A stretch of 64,000 nucleotides of DNA. Source: Dermatemys mawii. Taxonomy: Eukaryota; Chordata; Testudines; Dermatemydidae. How positions within the stretch are numbered: the first letter of the stretch is position 1; each line of letters opens with the position of its first letter. Shown here one piece after another: positions 12,065 through 23,265 of the stretch. The notes beneath the pieces were generated by a model. That model saw only the letters and a program-made list of their open reading frames with translations, had not been told where the DNA came from and searched no databases. The position numbers and the translations under genes are program-made. The stretch lies in NCBI GenBank assembly GCA_007922305.1, contig ML677351.1, positions 15,963,119-16,027,118 on the forward strand, read 5' to 3'.

Positions 12065-13639
12065 CATTAGTAATGTTGTGGTCGGGAATCTGAAATTCAC
12101 CTTGGGGCAGCAACTGATGAAGGGTTGATGTGGTTTGATATCAAATTGCTTCTAAATAGTACAGGAAAACATTTTGCACTAAGTGGTTTATTTACTCTAT
12201 GAGAGAGCTTGCGGTTGGAGTTTTCCATGGGTTGCATGCCATGAGTCTTTGGGAATATGCAAGACTAGATGGTAGTTTTACTCTTTGCAGGTGTATCAGT
12301 TCATCTGTGTATTTTAAGCATGTATTTCCTTCAGCAGTAACAACAGGCTGGCTGCTGAGGTCACTCAGGGAGAGTACCCAAAAGGCCAAGGGCTTTTTTG
12401 CTTTATTTTTCCTTTAGAATTTCCTTGCAAATCATAATCAGACTGCCCGTCATCTTTGCATGTATTGTCAAAGACATTTAAGTTTAGAAAACTGAGCCAA
12501 TGGGGCTATATTTATAACTAAATAATTCTAAAGTTAGTGCATAAACAGATCAAGGAAAACATGAATAATGGAGCCTCTAAATAAAAGTTCCTGCCACTTA
12601 AAAAAACACTAGCATGAAGTACAAATATATATAATTTCTAAACTAACAAAGATTGTTTAATTTTTCTATAGTTGGTAGGAATGGAAACATTGAAGCGTAT
12701 GCTCAACATACTTAGAAGATTCTTAATTAACATGCACCTCCGACCTCTAAAACATGGTTGGGGAAGTGGTCAATGAGATAGTCCCTGTATTAAAATGTAG
12801 CCCACACTATAATCAAATAAAATAAATTGAGCAACACTGCTATATTGGATATACTATATGTGCAGCAGCTGAAATAATATTCATTGTTGTAGTATGCATT
12901 TCAAATTTGTCAAATATATTTTGTCTGAACCTTCAACTCAGGCATAACACCTCCTTGACATATATTAAAGCTATGGCTGTCCAGGGACTGAAATCCAAAC
13001 GTGTACTGTATGTTCATACTAAATTACATCAAAGGATAAATCAGAATTATTTTAAATGTCATATCATTCCAAATTATCTTAATGATTAGTACTGAATCGT
13101 TATAAAGTAGAAATTTATACCATTTTAAAATGCTGTCTCTATATGGCTTTCATTAGTTAGTTATTTTTCACAAATTCAGCACTTCCTCGTTTGTACAAAT
13201 ATAACTGATACCAAACCAGTTTCAACTAAAAGAAAACAACATTTGAAAAAATATTTTCAGTGCAGTGGGACCAATGTGAGGTCTTTGTAACCCAGTGGGC
13301 TGCTTGGGCATGGGCCTCTAACATGACATTTCAGATTTCTGCAGCATGGGGCTCACCTCAATTCATCTTTTGTACCTTCGGTATGGATGAGGGGAATGGA
13401 TGGGGACTGAAGCTTCCTGACATGGTCTATAAGCAGGTTTAGAGATGTTGAAAGGCATTACCCTCATACCCATCCTCAAGTCCGCAGAGCCTGTGGTGAT
13501 TGACGCCCAATTCAAATTCCACACTGGATCAGTCTGTCAGGTAACTTGGGGGATGGCTCCTTGTTAGTTAATAGATTAATAAATATGTAGCCTCTGCATT
13601 TAATCATATCTAGTGTGTATTTCTCATTGGTTCTGTGTG
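12065..13639. other. Unassigned AT-rich stretch
   Basis: No gene, RNA gene or named repeat is visible; mirror frames of 60-72 codons carry no motif. Confidence 0.45.
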
Positions 13640-13830
13640 TGGGAGTGATAGCTCAGTTGTTTGAGCACTGGCCTCCTAAACTGAGGGTTGTGAGCTAACT
13701 CCTTGAGGGGGTCATTTGGGGATCTGGGGCAAAAATCTGTTGGATGATTTAGTTGGGGATTGATCCTGCTTTGAGCAGAGGGTTGGACTAGATGACCTCC
13801 TGAGGTCCCTTCCAACCCTGATATTCTATA
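13640..13830 (+). repeat. tRNA-derived SINE with CR1 tail (turtle type)
   Basis: The head looks like a tRNA gene: gatagctcagttgtttgagc holds the A box, and gggttgtgagctaactcc is a decayed B box. It is followed by gggggtcatttggggatctg and then by the CR1 3' tail (gttggactagatgacctcct, aggtcccttccaaccctgat, attctata). This head-and-tail plan matches the cryptodiran turtle polymerase III SINE. Such SINEs use CR1 reverse transcriptase for copying. The B box is too changed for a working promoter. It is not a tRNA gene. Confidence 0.85.
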
Positions 13831-13908
13831 TCAATTGTTCTAAATTGGGTTTTTTTTTAAGACTTGAGCTGCAAATATTTAAGCATGCGCACAACTTTAT
13901 TCATGTGA

Positions 13909-14306
13909 GAAAAGGTGGAGGAGTTGCACTGTATGTAAGGGAAAAGTATAATTGCTCAGAGCTCCAGTATGAAATTGGAGAAAAGCCTAGTGAGAGTCTT
14001 TGGGTTAAGTTTAGAGGTGAGAGCAACAAGGGTGATGTCATGGTGGGTATCTGCTATAGACCACCAGACCAGGAGAATGAGTTATACAAGACTTTCTTCA
14101 GACAACTAACAGAAGTTTCCAGATCACAGGCACTCATTCTCATGGGGGACTTCAATCATCCTGACATCTGCTGGGAGAGCAATACAGCAGTGCACAATCC
14201 AGTCCAGGAAGTTTTTGGAGCATATTGGGGACAACTTCCTGGTGCAAGTGATGGAGGAACCAACGAGGGGCTGTGTTCCTCTGAAGATACAATGGTCACA
14301 AGGTAT
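13909..14306 (+). pseudogene. CR1 LINE ORF2 endonuclease fragment
   Basis: This is part of the APE-type endonuclease that nicks target DNA in CR1 retrotransposition. The frame reads KGGGVALYVREKYNCSEL, then SLWVKF, then GDVMVGICYRPP, and then LILMGDFNHPDICWE. The last holds the GDFN metal-binding motif of this nuclease family. After about 14210 the match continues in another frame (FLEHIGDNFLVQVMEEPTR), which shows a frameshift. Both the start of the nuclease and the reverse transcriptase are missing. It lies just downstream of the SINE and is a dead fragment, not a host gene. The 159-codon open frame at 13845-14324 covers only this piece plus unrelated flanks. Confidence 0.85.
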
Positions 14307-15025
14307 TGTTTAGAAATAACATAAGCAGTGATAAATATCCACTCCAGCTTTTTAAACCGAATGTGTATATTACATGTAATATTTAATATACACATTCAAA
14401 CCCAGCTCTCCATAGATATTAATCTTCAGAAGCAAATCATATATCCACCCCAACTCCTGTGTGTGTAGTACACCTTGAACGTAGTTGAATTCGTGGGTTT
14501 TTTTCTGATTAGGATGAAAAAGCAAAATTATGTGAACCTAGCACAGGGATGGGGGAACCAAAAACATCTTTGGGGGATCCTCTTTCATGCCAGTAGGGAA
14601 GAGATTTGGTGTGGGGATGAGGCTGGTGTGTGCTACATCAGTGCAGATGTGGATGCTCCCTTATCACGGGGAAACAGAGAACAGGAGAATTAAATCTAGT
14701 CCTGCAACAGACTTAGTGCTCTAATGGCGACTGCAGAACAAGTTTCCTACTGCTCTTCACACTACAAGGGAACATTTCTTGTCCTCCAGCTCCTGCAATG
14801 TTCTCAAATATACAGGATGTGCACGTAAACCAAGATTTAGCCCACAGCACACAATAGTGAAAATAAATATTGCGCATAGTAAGTAGCTTGTTTTCAACAT
14901 ACTGTTCTTTTCAGAGGTCTTACAAATCATTTTCAACAAAACCTTTTTAGGTAATCTCTTTTTGTTATCTGACAATTAAATAAGGGAATAAAAACAACAG
15001 ATTAATAAACTACAAGATAAGATAT
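14307..15025. other. Unassigned stretch with one hairpin
   Basis: A perfect 14-bp inverted repeat (14359-14372 and 14384-14397) is the only notable structure. No gene is visible. Confidence 0.45.
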
Positions 15026-15240
15026 AAAGATATAAGAAAGGCTGTACTGAGTCAGACCAAAGGTCCATCCAGCCCTATATCCTGTCTACCGACAGTGGCC
15101 AATGCCAGGTGCCCAAGAGTGAGTGAACCTAACAGGTAATGATCTAGTGATCAGTCTCCTGCCATCCATCACCACCCTCTGACAAACACAGGCTAGGAAC
15201 ACCATTTCTTACCCATCTTGGCTAATAGCTATTAATGGAC
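15026..15240 (-). mobile_element. CR1 LINE 3' region, antisense
   Basis: It carries the turtle CR1 3' words in reverse: agaaaggctgtactgagtca, gaccaaaggtccatccagcc, cgacagtggccaatgccagg. It parallels 26256-26465, where the same sequence joins CR1 coding, so the assignment is checked within the window. It is cut off at 15240 where the next element begins. Confidence 0.85.
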
Positions 15241-15722
15241 TATCAGGGGATAGCTGTGTTAGTTTGTAGCCACAAAAACAACCAGGATTCCGGTGCCACC
15301 TTAAAGTGACACATGAAGAGAAGGTAGTTACCTCACAAGTGGAGAACTAGTGTTAACAGGGCCACTTTGATCAGGGTGAATGTAGTCCACTACCAATAAT
15401 TGTTGAGGAGGTATCATTTCCAGAAGAGGCAAAGCTGCTTTTGCAACAAGCCAGCCACTCCCAGTCCCTATTCAAGCCCAAATTAATGGTATTAAATCTG
15501 TAAATTAATTTTAGTTCTGCAGTTTCTCTTTCAAGTCTGTTTCTGAAGTTTCTTTGTTGAAGAATGGCTACTTTTAAATCTGTTAGAGAATGTGAAGGAA
15601 GACTGAAGTGTTCTTCTACTGGCTTTTGTATGTTACCATTCCTGATGTCTGATTTGTGTTCATTTATTCTTTTATGCAGAGAAAAGATCTTTAAGGTGCC
15701 ACTGGACTCCTTATTGTTTTTA
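15241..15722 (-). pseudogene. Penelope-like element fragment with GIY-YIG-type coding
   Basis: On the minus strand about 15500-15690 reads SLHKRINEHKSDIRNGNIQ and then KPVEEHFSLPSHSLTDLKVA, followed by ILQQRNFRNRLEREAELKL and, after a break, LNRDWEWL. I recognise this as the C-terminal part of the GIY-YIG endonuclease region of vertebrate Penelope-like retroelements, downstream of the nuclease core. The rest of the protein is absent. The two edges carry inverted copies of a similar sequence (tccggtgccacctta at 15288-15303, and ttaaggtgccactgg near 15690), the arrangement expected for Penelope ends. It abuts the CR1 3' region without a gap. Confidence 0.7.
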
Positions 15723-16734
15723 CAAGATAAGATGTACTCCTAAAAGTCTCCTTCACCCCCAAAATATAAATTGGCCAAAAAAAAAAATACTGAACTACAT
15801 TATTCCTCCATTTATCACCATTTTAACATGTTTACTAGAAACCTCAGAAGCTGAAAACTATATTTCTGTACATGGACCAAACAATTTTCACATTTTCTTT
15901 CTGTCAGAAACATTTAAGTGAAACATTTGTTTTAAAAAAGGCCCACTGAAAAACAATTGCATCTTATTCATATCCTTATATTAAATGTGTGAACTCACAA
16001 CTACATCTTAAATCAGATGAAGAAGGGCAATCTTTATCTAAATTAATTCAAATCTAATTCAGTGCCTTTCACTTGCAATATCTATAAACTTTGTCAATAT
16101 ATACATGTGGCTGCTGTTCACTGCAGCTGATGAGAAACTGATAGCAGATGTTGTAATTTAAAGCTCTGGTGATTTGCACATTTCACTCCTGATAGCCATC
16201 ATATTCCTGAAAGTCTTCATCAGAATGCTACAACTTTAAGAGGAAACCAGCATGCTTGTTACAGCCTGTGTTAAATTGCCCTATGGTCACTCTTGGCATG
16301 TATTTGCAGATCTTTATTCTGTTTCTCTTGGCATCGCAAAGCTTTGATGAAACAAAATGGTTGCTGATTGGTGTCTGAAAGCATATGTCACGGTTTCCAC
16401 TTGAAAGTATGTTTCAGCTTAAAGTGTGTGTGGGGGAGTCATGTTCAAGACCCTGCTAAATAAAGAACCATTCACATCCCATTGATTAAGCATATCAAAT
16501 CGATTGCACTGAAGGATGGCTCTGCTATAGTATACCAATACTGTACCTTACCTAAATATTCTAAGATTTTATGGTAAATCAGGAAGTTTCTTATAAAATT
16601 ACAGTTATTCCCCTATTTTTTTCTAGAGGAAAATAAATGCTGCTTGTGCAAATCCTGCCTTCATATAGTACATTTTTAATGCCAAATTTAAAGACAAAAT
16701 ATGACTGTGTGATGAACAGGGTGAATCAGGAAGA
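15723..16734. other. Unassigned AT-rich stretch
   Basis: No gene or named repeat is visible. Confidence 0.45.
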
Positions 16735-16960
16735 GGCACAGTCTAATGGTGTGAGAACAGGACAGAGAGCCAAGAGCTCCAAGAGTCAAATTCTGGCTCT
16801 GTCACCAACTTCCTCTGTAGCCTGAGGCAATCACTGAACTTCTGACTCAGTTTCCCATCCACGAGATAATATACCTCACAGGCTTTGAAGATAAATTCAT
16901 TAATGTCTTCAAAAAACTTTAAAGATGAAGTGCTATAAGTGTTAATTATTATATACATTA
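16735..16960 (+). repeat. MIR-like ancient SINE
   Basis: The MIR core order is visible: agagagccaagagctccaag, attctggctctgtcaccaac, ttcctctgtagcctgaggca, atcactgaacttctgactca, gtttcccatccacgagataa, and then tacctcacagg. This is the best preserved MIR in the window. Confidence 0.7.
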
Positions 16961-17515
16961 CAGATGTGCCTATATCCCAAATAAATTGAAGTTCTTTTGG
17001 ATAGACACTATGAAAATACAGAGAAGTAATTCCCAGCACCAATAGGTTTACTAGCTAAGAAGTATTATGACAACATATAAAACCTTTATTATCAAATGTT
17101 TTATGCCACATGGGTAAAGTTCACAACATTATGCACCATTTAAGACCTCAATATGGGGATTGGATATAGTTGCTTTAAACAATATATAGGGCTTGCACTG
17201 GCCCTCAGCACTGAAATACGTTTCTGCATGAGAGATCTGATTTATAAAGTTATTTAGGATTAAATTTTCAAAAGCACTTAAGTGACTTAGGAAGACAAGT
17301 TTCACTGGAATAACCTTCAGCATCGACATTCCTTATGTTTTGGCGCTCAAATATTGTAGCTCTCACGAATTCGCTTATAAGGGAACTCACTAATGAAAAT
17401 GAGGGGGTTTTTTATGTGTGAACTTGACTTAAGATCATAAGTAACTGAAAATATTGTGATGTTACCCTTCTGCCAGGTGGTGTTGGCAGCAACAAGGACC
17501 AGATTCAATACAAAA
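16961..17515. other. Unassigned non-coding stretch
   Basis: Nothing recognisable is present. Confidence 0.4.
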
Positions 17516-17729
17516 GCTAACTAGCTCGAGCCGGAGCCAGACACACTGTCCCGCAGGAGCGTGCAGTCCCACCGCCCAGAGCACTGCCCACGCAGCGGCA
17601 TAGTTGCGTGGGAGGGAGGACAGCAAGGGATGGACCGGGGTCTAGTCTCCCCGGCCGGGAGCTCAGGTGTCGGACAGGACAGTCCCGCAGGCCAGATGTG
17701 GCCCACGGGCCGTAGTTCGCCCACTTCTG
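17516..17729 (-). mobile_element. hAT-type element end
   Basis: The right edge, ggcccacgggccgtagttcg and then cccacttctg, is the inverted form of the hAT terminus cagnggtgggcaaactacggcc. A GC-rich body precedes it. The opposite terminus and a target duplication are not visible, so the copy is truncated or altered at its left side. Confidence 0.6.
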
Positions 17730-17769
17730 CTATATACCAACTGGCAAAAGACACCCGACTACACTGTTA

Positions 17770-18780
17770 GAATATTTAGCCAAATAGCATGTTGTAAGGT
17801 ATCATATAAAAACTGGTGATGTACTGGTCATAAATGTGGATTTACATGTCTGCATGGATCCAGCTAACAGAAAAACAGCACGACTTAATAGGACTTAATA
17901 GAAGTACACTTGCATCTAATGTAAACAAACAATACAATTAAGAAAGCAAATTGACCTGAGTATGATGAAAGGGTGTGGTGCCTGCACCTCAAAGAACAAG
18001 CAGCAGAAGAGAGGACCTTTGTCAGGGTTTCCTTTTCAAACACATTTCAAAGGTTTTCTGGCCTATAAAAGGGGAAAAAAAGGGGACTCCTTTGTTATCC
18101 ATCACTTTAGGGGACAAAGGTAACAGCTCCCTCTGATCCCTGGAACTGTGGATCCTCTACTGCCTGAAGGGGTGTGAGGGAATGCTGATAGTTCGATGTA
18201 AGCAAGAGAGCTGCTTAGGCAATGATTGTGGCTTACTAAAGTTAAGTTTTAGTTGCTAGAAATCATGTTATTTTTGTTTTGTTTGTAACTACACATCTTT
18301 TTCTCTTGCTTAGTATCACTTAAATCTAGGTTCTTTATAAATAAACTTATGTTTAGTTTTAAAATCAACCATCTCAGTGCAGTTATACTGAAGTCAGATG
18401 TTCATTTTCAGCTGAGCCAACAGACTGGTGTATATTCTGTCTCTTTGGAGAAGGGACTTGGTTAACTTCTGCGAGTGGCCATTGAGAGGGACTGGACACT
18501 TCAGAGAGACACCTCTGGGAAACGCAGGAACTGGGGTCATCCACAGGGCAACGTTTCAACTGGCAGAGTCTTGAGGAGTTTGCTGGTGTGGCAGACAGAT
18601 TGGTGTGGCAGGAAGTTATCACATCATTTAAATTCCAGAAAAGGGCTCTTTTACTAAGGGAGAGATAACACAGTGGCTTATGGTTCTGGGATACCCGAGG
18701 GAATCATCACAGCGTTAATTTGGGAAAACACTGACAATTATTCATAAGTAAATAAACACCCACATTTCCCTGCCACAGAG
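17770..18780 (+). repeat. Probable LTR-type retroelement, LTR with promoter and poly(A) signals
   Basis: A TATA-like box, cctataaaagggg, lies at about 18062, and a poly(A) signal aataaa at 18340-18345, about 280 bases downstream. That spacing fits an LTR U3-R-U5 layout. The sequence matches a dispersed turtle LTR-type repeat I remember. Borders are uncertain and no gag, pol or env coding is seen. It is treated only as a decayed copy. Confidence 0.45.
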
Positions 18781-19463
18781 AAAGGCTCCCCACTGCCTCT
18801 CCCTGTCAGAAGCTTTCCTGGCCATGTGTAGCTATACACCAAAATGATAAGTGTATCTGCAACCTTCTCTCACTGCACTGGGTAGCTACAATGGAAGTTC
18901 CTGTACTCTATATGCTGCCATAACTGTCGGCAAGAAATAGGAGTTGTTGGGCCATTGGGTCAGAATATGTTGCACTGATTACAAAAATATTACATTCAGG
19001 TTTGACAGAAAAAGTTAGGTTTCCTAGACAGCTGGGCATTTCATTTGTTTAGTCAAGTTGATACTGGTAATAACTAAACAGTCAGATACAAAGCTGGCTT
19101 AAAGCTGGCTGTTAATTCTGGTGCGAAAAATAAAAAGTAGGAATGTCAACAAATCCCCTCAGATGTAAAAAAGGAATGTTATCCTCTTAGGAAGAATGTT
19201 CTCTCTCATGTACTGATTGTTTGTGGTTCTGTTCTTTGATACTATTTACACCATTTCTGTTACCTTACAGTGTTAGAAGACAGAATACAATTTTTGGAAA
19301 TGTGAAAATCTGATATACAGCATAGTGGTGGCACATTTTCATGGCTACTACAATATGGCATGTCCTATTTTATATCATATAGCATCAGCTCATGATAGCC
19401 AGAAGCTATGATGATATCTTACCACAGCATGATTGGCTATCTCTTATAACACATCACTGCCTA
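18781..19463. other. Unassigned non-coding stretch
   Basis: Nothing recognisable is present. Confidence 0.4.
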
Positions 19464-19465
19464 TA

Positions 19466-20530
19466 CAGTAGACTCCCAATTATCCGGGCTCGGGTTAACC
19501 GGGCTGCGGATTAACTGGGATGTCTAAAACAGGGGTCGGCAGGGGAAGCCCCAAAGTGGCAGCGGGCTGAGCGCTCACCTTGCCGCTACTTTGGGGTTTC
19601 CCCCACTGGCCCCTTGCCAGCCAAGGTGTCAGTCCGCTGCCAGCCTGGGTGTAGGAAACCCGGGCTGGCAGCGGGCTGAGACCCCGGCTGGCAGAAGCCT
19701 GGGGAAAAGCCCAAAGCAGCAGCAGGCTAAGTGCTCAGCCTGCTGCCACTTTGGGCTCTCCCCCAGGCTCCTGCCAGCTGGGGTCCCACTGCCTGCTCCA
19801 CTCAGCTCCCGCTGCCAGCCTGGGTGTAGGTAACCCAGGCTGACAGTAGGATCTAAGTGGGGCAGGTGGCTGGACCCCGGCTGGCAAGGGGCTGGGGGGG
19901 GAATCCCAAAATGGCAGCGGACTGAGCACTGGCCCCTTGCGAGCCGGGGTCTCCGTCTGCTGCCAGCCTGGTTTAGGAAGCCCAGGCTGGCAGCAGACTG
20001 ACACCTTGGCTGACAGGAGCCTGGGGGGAAACCCCAAAGTGGCAGCAGGCTGAGCGGTCAGCCCGCTGCTGCTTTGGGGTTTTCCCACTGGCCCCTTGCC
20101 AGTTGGGGTCTCAGCCCACTGCCAGCCTGGGATTAGGAAGCCCAGGCTGGCGGCAGCTGAGCCCCCACACTGGCAGGAGCCTGGGGGGAAACCCCAAAGC
20201 GGTGGCAGGCTGAGCACTCAACCCGCTGCCACTTTGGGGTTTCCCCGCTGGCTCCTGCCAGCCGGGGTCTCAGCTCCCGCTGCCGGCCTGGGCTTCCTAT
20301 GCCCAGGCTAGTGGCGGGAGCTGACTGGGGCAGGCGGTGCCCTTCCCCCCCCACAGGGCGGCAGGTGCATCCCCCCTCACCAGCACAGGGCAGCTGGCGT
20401 ATCACCCCCTTCCCCCCCCCAGGGTGCAGGGTGGCGGGCGCACTACCCCCACAGTAGACTTGATTATCCGGGATTTTATTAACTGGGATTAAGTTTTTCC
20501 CGATCATCCCGGATAATCGAGAGTCTACTG
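19466..20530. mobile_element. pogo/Tigger-like non-autonomous element with internal tandem repeats
   Basis: The left end cagtagactcccaattatc and the complement of the right end cagtagactctcgattatc match at all but two bases, and both continue with cggg. The flanks are TA dinucleotides (19464-19465 and 20531-20532). Together these fit the Tc1/mariner superfamily, pogo group. No transposase is present. The inside (19549-20440) is a GC-rich tandem array and the right 79 bp form a second, complete palindrome (20452-20530). Several open frames of 70-160 codons inside are repeat artefacts. Confidence 0.8.
19549..20440. repeat. GC-rich tandem array, about 161-bp unit
   Basis: Five units begin with a ccc(c)aaag/atggcagcggctgag-type word at about 19549, 19710, 19904, 20032 and 20193. 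The intervals are 161, 194, 128 and 161 bp. Within a unit, ccaaagtggcagc is answered by gctgccactttgg, and gccagcctgggtgtaggaa by ccaggctggcag, so each unit folds back on itself. Confidence 0.8.
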
Positions 20531-20532
20531 TA

Positions 20533-23037
20533 CACTACATCTGAGTGTTAGGTGGTAATAATATTAATTGGTCAGTAGGTGGGAGTGTTTATTTCTTGGC
20601 TAACAATACCACTTTTCTTGCGCTTTCACAGTGAAGTAGGTCAGCAGTAAGTGTTTGCTTTAGTTATGTGGGCACTCCAAGCAGTCTGTGGGCACTCCAA
20701 GCAGACCATGAACAGTAATTTTTATCATTTATATAGTGCTATAAGCGTGAAAGTACTTTACACATATTTATGAAGCAAAGTTTCCTGAACTAAGTAGCTT
20801 ACAGTCATTACATTCTGGTAAGATGCTTAGGTTCCTTAACTCCCATTAACTGCAACTGGAGTTAAGGGTGCTCAACATCTTGAAGGATAGGTCCATAAAT
20901 TAGACAGGAATAAAACACACATGAATAAAGCACCCTCACAAGGCTAAGGGGGTAGCAAAGAAGGGAAAAATGTTTTTTCAAGAGCTCCCCCGCCCCTTTT
21001 CTCCAGTGTTCTTAACATGCTGTTATCTTGTTTCATACATTCTGAAAAGAAACAATTATTTTATCATGATATGATATAAGAATGGCTGACAGTGGAGAGT
21101 ATCTGACTGGAGTTTAATGGCATAAATCTAGCTGGAAAAAAAGAACTTTGAGGCCAAACATAAAGGGAAATTGATACACATTTTCTTAAAAAAGTATTTA
21201 TTTTGGATCTTCATGCTCCATCATATTTTAGCTATTATGATAGCTGATTTGCCTGACCTTAGTATCATCTCCACTTTTGACCTTATTTAAGATCTATTAT
21301 TTTCAAGTTGTCACAGGCTGAATTCCTTTCACCTTTATGGTATCTTTTCATCTTGTATACTGCAAGGAGAGGTTGGTCATGCTACTTTATTGCCTTTGAC
21401 TGGAATGCCAGTGGGCACTACTGATACCTGTGATGAGGCTATATAGAAACTTTCCTTTTGGAAGAGCTCAGTAGCACATAGGAATGAAACCAATATGGGT
21501 CTACAGAAATTGTTCTAAAAACATACACAATTTAATGGAGAATGAGCCTAATTATATAGATTTGCAGTATTGAATTCAAGAGAATTTTCTCTCTGCCATA
21601 CAATATTATAGGTAATTATAAATATTCCATACAAAGTCTCATTTCTCTCTAGAGTTCTTTAAAAGGGTATCAGCACACTCCCCAATAAGTGAGTACCTTT
21701 CTCCCACAAACAGTGACTGGTAGTGAACTGTGAAAATTGTCAAAGTTCCATTGAAATAATGGACAAATAAAAAAAAATCAAAATAAAGGTGCAAATGAAA
21801 TCAGTCCAGAGATGTACAGAAGAACAAACTAGCATTCAAAGTTACAACCATCACAAAGCAGCTTTGTGATAGTTGCTGATCTACTGTTCTCAGGATTGTC
21901 CAGGCATTAGCACAATGCTTCAGGAACTTTAAATCAAATGGATCACTTTGCTTTCCAATGTTACTTGTCATTTTGGTGGTTTCATGGCTGGCTCAGCTAT
22001 CCAATTTCACATTTCTCTTCCAAAACATGAACTGGGCTCCCATTGTGACTGAGTTCTTGGACAACATTTTAATGCTCCCATTAATGAATGCAAAAGTATC
22101 AATTTTGAATTTGAAAGCTTATCAAATATTTTTTCTTTCTAGTGAAGAATAACCATGGCACTTGTGGATTCCATAATTAATATTAGGATATCTTGGTACA
22201 TTAAGAGAAAGCAATTCATTGTTTCTTTGTTGCCATTTTGAAGGAAGAGGGGCATTATAAGTAGTCGGTCTCTACTTATTCCACTTTTCATTTTTGTTTT
22301 GCAGATCACCAGGGAGGGAAATTCATTAATCCTATTAGTCTTAGAATTAGTTTCTATCCATCTGACAATTTGGATCTAACACATTTTGTCCAGTAACTCT
22401 CAGTGGATGCTTTAGTCAATCCCATTGAAACCTCAATGTGGCACTGAACAAACATTATAGGAAATGAAATTTTTGCACATAGGTACTTTTCCTCTCAGTA
22501 GCATCATTCAGCATATAGCTTCCTCCTAAATAATCTAATCTGCCTGTTTACCATAAGAAATCAGTCTATTTGCTGCACTGCGTTGGCTGCACAGCCCCAT
22601 TTGTATTTCAATAAACTCTTACAGCTAGGTACTAACAAGTCTAATAAAGACACAAAATGTTAAGGGAAGGAAGATATTACCACAACATGCCTGCCTTTTA
22701 TTTTTGGTTTATGTAAATCACAACTTACTGCTTCTTCCCTCATACATTTAAATCCCCTCATCCAAAAAGAAATCAGAAGCCTCAATTCTATCCTCAGTGT
22801 ATACACTAATATCTTCAATGGTGGACTTACCTAGTCTGAGCGGTAGCATGAGCCAGAAACATATGTCAGAATATGAAGTTGTCCAAAAAGCCTGTAAGAT
22901 CATATGATCATACATACCACATTTATTTAGATGATCCCCAAAATGCAGCATGCTTTAATCAGAAATGGGCAGTTTTAACTCTCCATAGTGAATAAATTTA
23001 CACTAAATGTCTGAAATTAGCATTTTGTTTGCAGTGC
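20533..23037. other. Unassigned stretch
   Basis: It holds a 20-bp direct dimer (gtgggcactccaagcagtct type) at 20669-20707, followed by a segment at about 20715-20890 that resembles a retroposon tail. The rest shows no gene or named repeat. Confidence 0.45.
20669..20707. repeat. 20-bp direct dimer
   Basis: gtgggcactccaagcagtct is followed by a second copy ending gacc. It is a small tandem duplication in otherwise unassigned DNA. Confidence 0.8.
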
Positions 23038-23265
23038 TTTAGTAGTTGTGTTGCTCCCAGGATATTAGAGAGAGTGGCAATAACTTTTATTGGGCCAACT
23101 TCTGTTGGTGAAAGAGACACGCTTTGAAGCTTACACAGAGCTTTTCTTTAGGTCTGGGGGAATCTTTCTGGGAGAACAAAGAGCTCTGTGTAACCTTGAA
23201 AGTGTCTCTCTTTCACCAACAGTAGCTGTTCCAATAAAAGATATTACCTCACCTACCTTGTCTCT
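23038..23265. repeat. Palindromic Penelope-like terminal repeat
   Basis: The left arm (tggcaataacttttattggg, ccaacttctgttggtgaaag, agacacgctttgaagcttac) is repeated inverted on the right (gtgtaaccttgaaagtgtct, ctctttcaccaacagtagct, ccaataaaagatattacctc). So two copies of the same terminus are joined tail to tail. The same sequence occurs singly at 8712 and 59366. Confidence 0.65.

Noticed and set aside
13640..13715. tRNA gene
   Set aside because: The A box is fair but the B box is decayed, no full cloverleaf forms, and the CR1 tail shows it is a SINE head.
19591..20507. Frames up to 160 codons rich in Pro, Gly, Ala
   Set aside because: They repeat the 161-bp tandem unit; similar frames occur on both strands.
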